DNA of 34,062 nt from Companilactobacillus suantsaicola (lineage in GTDB: Bacteria; Bacillota; Bacilli; Lactobacillales; Lactobacillaceae): positions 1-34,062 of the forward strand of contig NZ_RKLY01000027.1 of the NCBI RefSeq assembly GCF_004745525.1. The letters run 5' to 3'. Under the pieces are notes generated by a model. The model worked only from the letters and a program-made list of their open reading frames with translations. It was not told where the DNA came from and made no database searches. Position 1 is the stretch's first letter. Each line of letters opens with the position of its first letter. This document shows positions 34,029-34,062 of this stretch, in pieces. The position numbers and the translations under genes are program-made.

Positions 34029-34062
34029 TTTTTAAGCGACCTCACCCCAAAATTCTTCGTTG

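Overview
The window reads as a chromosomal segment of a low-GC Gram-positive lactic acid bacterium, most likely a Lactobacillaceae species of the Companilactobacillus type. This is inferred from general protein character, an SMK-box (SAM-III) leader before metK, a T-box leader before leuS, an NrdR-type nrdDG promoter and an NADH peroxidase. It is mostly housekeeping and envelope genes. I see no prophage, transposase, CRISPR array, rRNA or toxin-antitoxin module.

Layout. 1-2973: glnA (-) and guaC (+), divergent, with promoters and operator-like repeats between them. 3113-8748: a cell-envelope glycosyltransferase pair (GT2 and GT39-like, -) led by an unlisted 28-residue membrane peptide, divergent from an OmpR-type two-component system (+); an 11-bp direct repeat sits over both -35 regions. 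8861-12332: a large secreted WxL-like protein (+) and mscL (-). 12480-15550: an orphan helical protein, NADH peroxidase, tRNA-Leu and NAD(P)HX dehydratase. 15553-15936: three adjacent ~128-bp hairpin elements filling a convergent intergenic gap. 15935-21866: a MurJ/YtgP-like flippase, leuS with its T-box leader, and a LysM glucosaminidase. 21948-25458: a PAP2 phosphatase convergent with a DHA2 MFS exporter, then metK with its SMK box. 25459-26782: a membrane protein, a 55-residue membrane peptide, and tRNA-Val and tRNA-Glu. 26827-29340: 3-methyladenine DNA glycosylase and a P1B ATPase. 29458-32392: nrdG and nrdD. 32519-34062: a polytopic membrane protein and a repeat-bearing tail.

How the parts may work together. 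Several units carry readable regulation: NrdR boxes on nrdDG, SAM control of metK, tRNA-Leu control of leuS, and a probable PurR operator on guaC. A nearly identical 17-bp motif lies upstream of both the NADH peroxidase and the P1B ATPase genes, hinting at a common peroxide or metal regulator. The two-component system probably controls itself and the divergent glycosyltransferase operon.

Least explained items: the covarying tandem hairpin elements, the two microproteins, the shared 17-bp motif and the symmetric divergent operator. None amounts to a proven new system.
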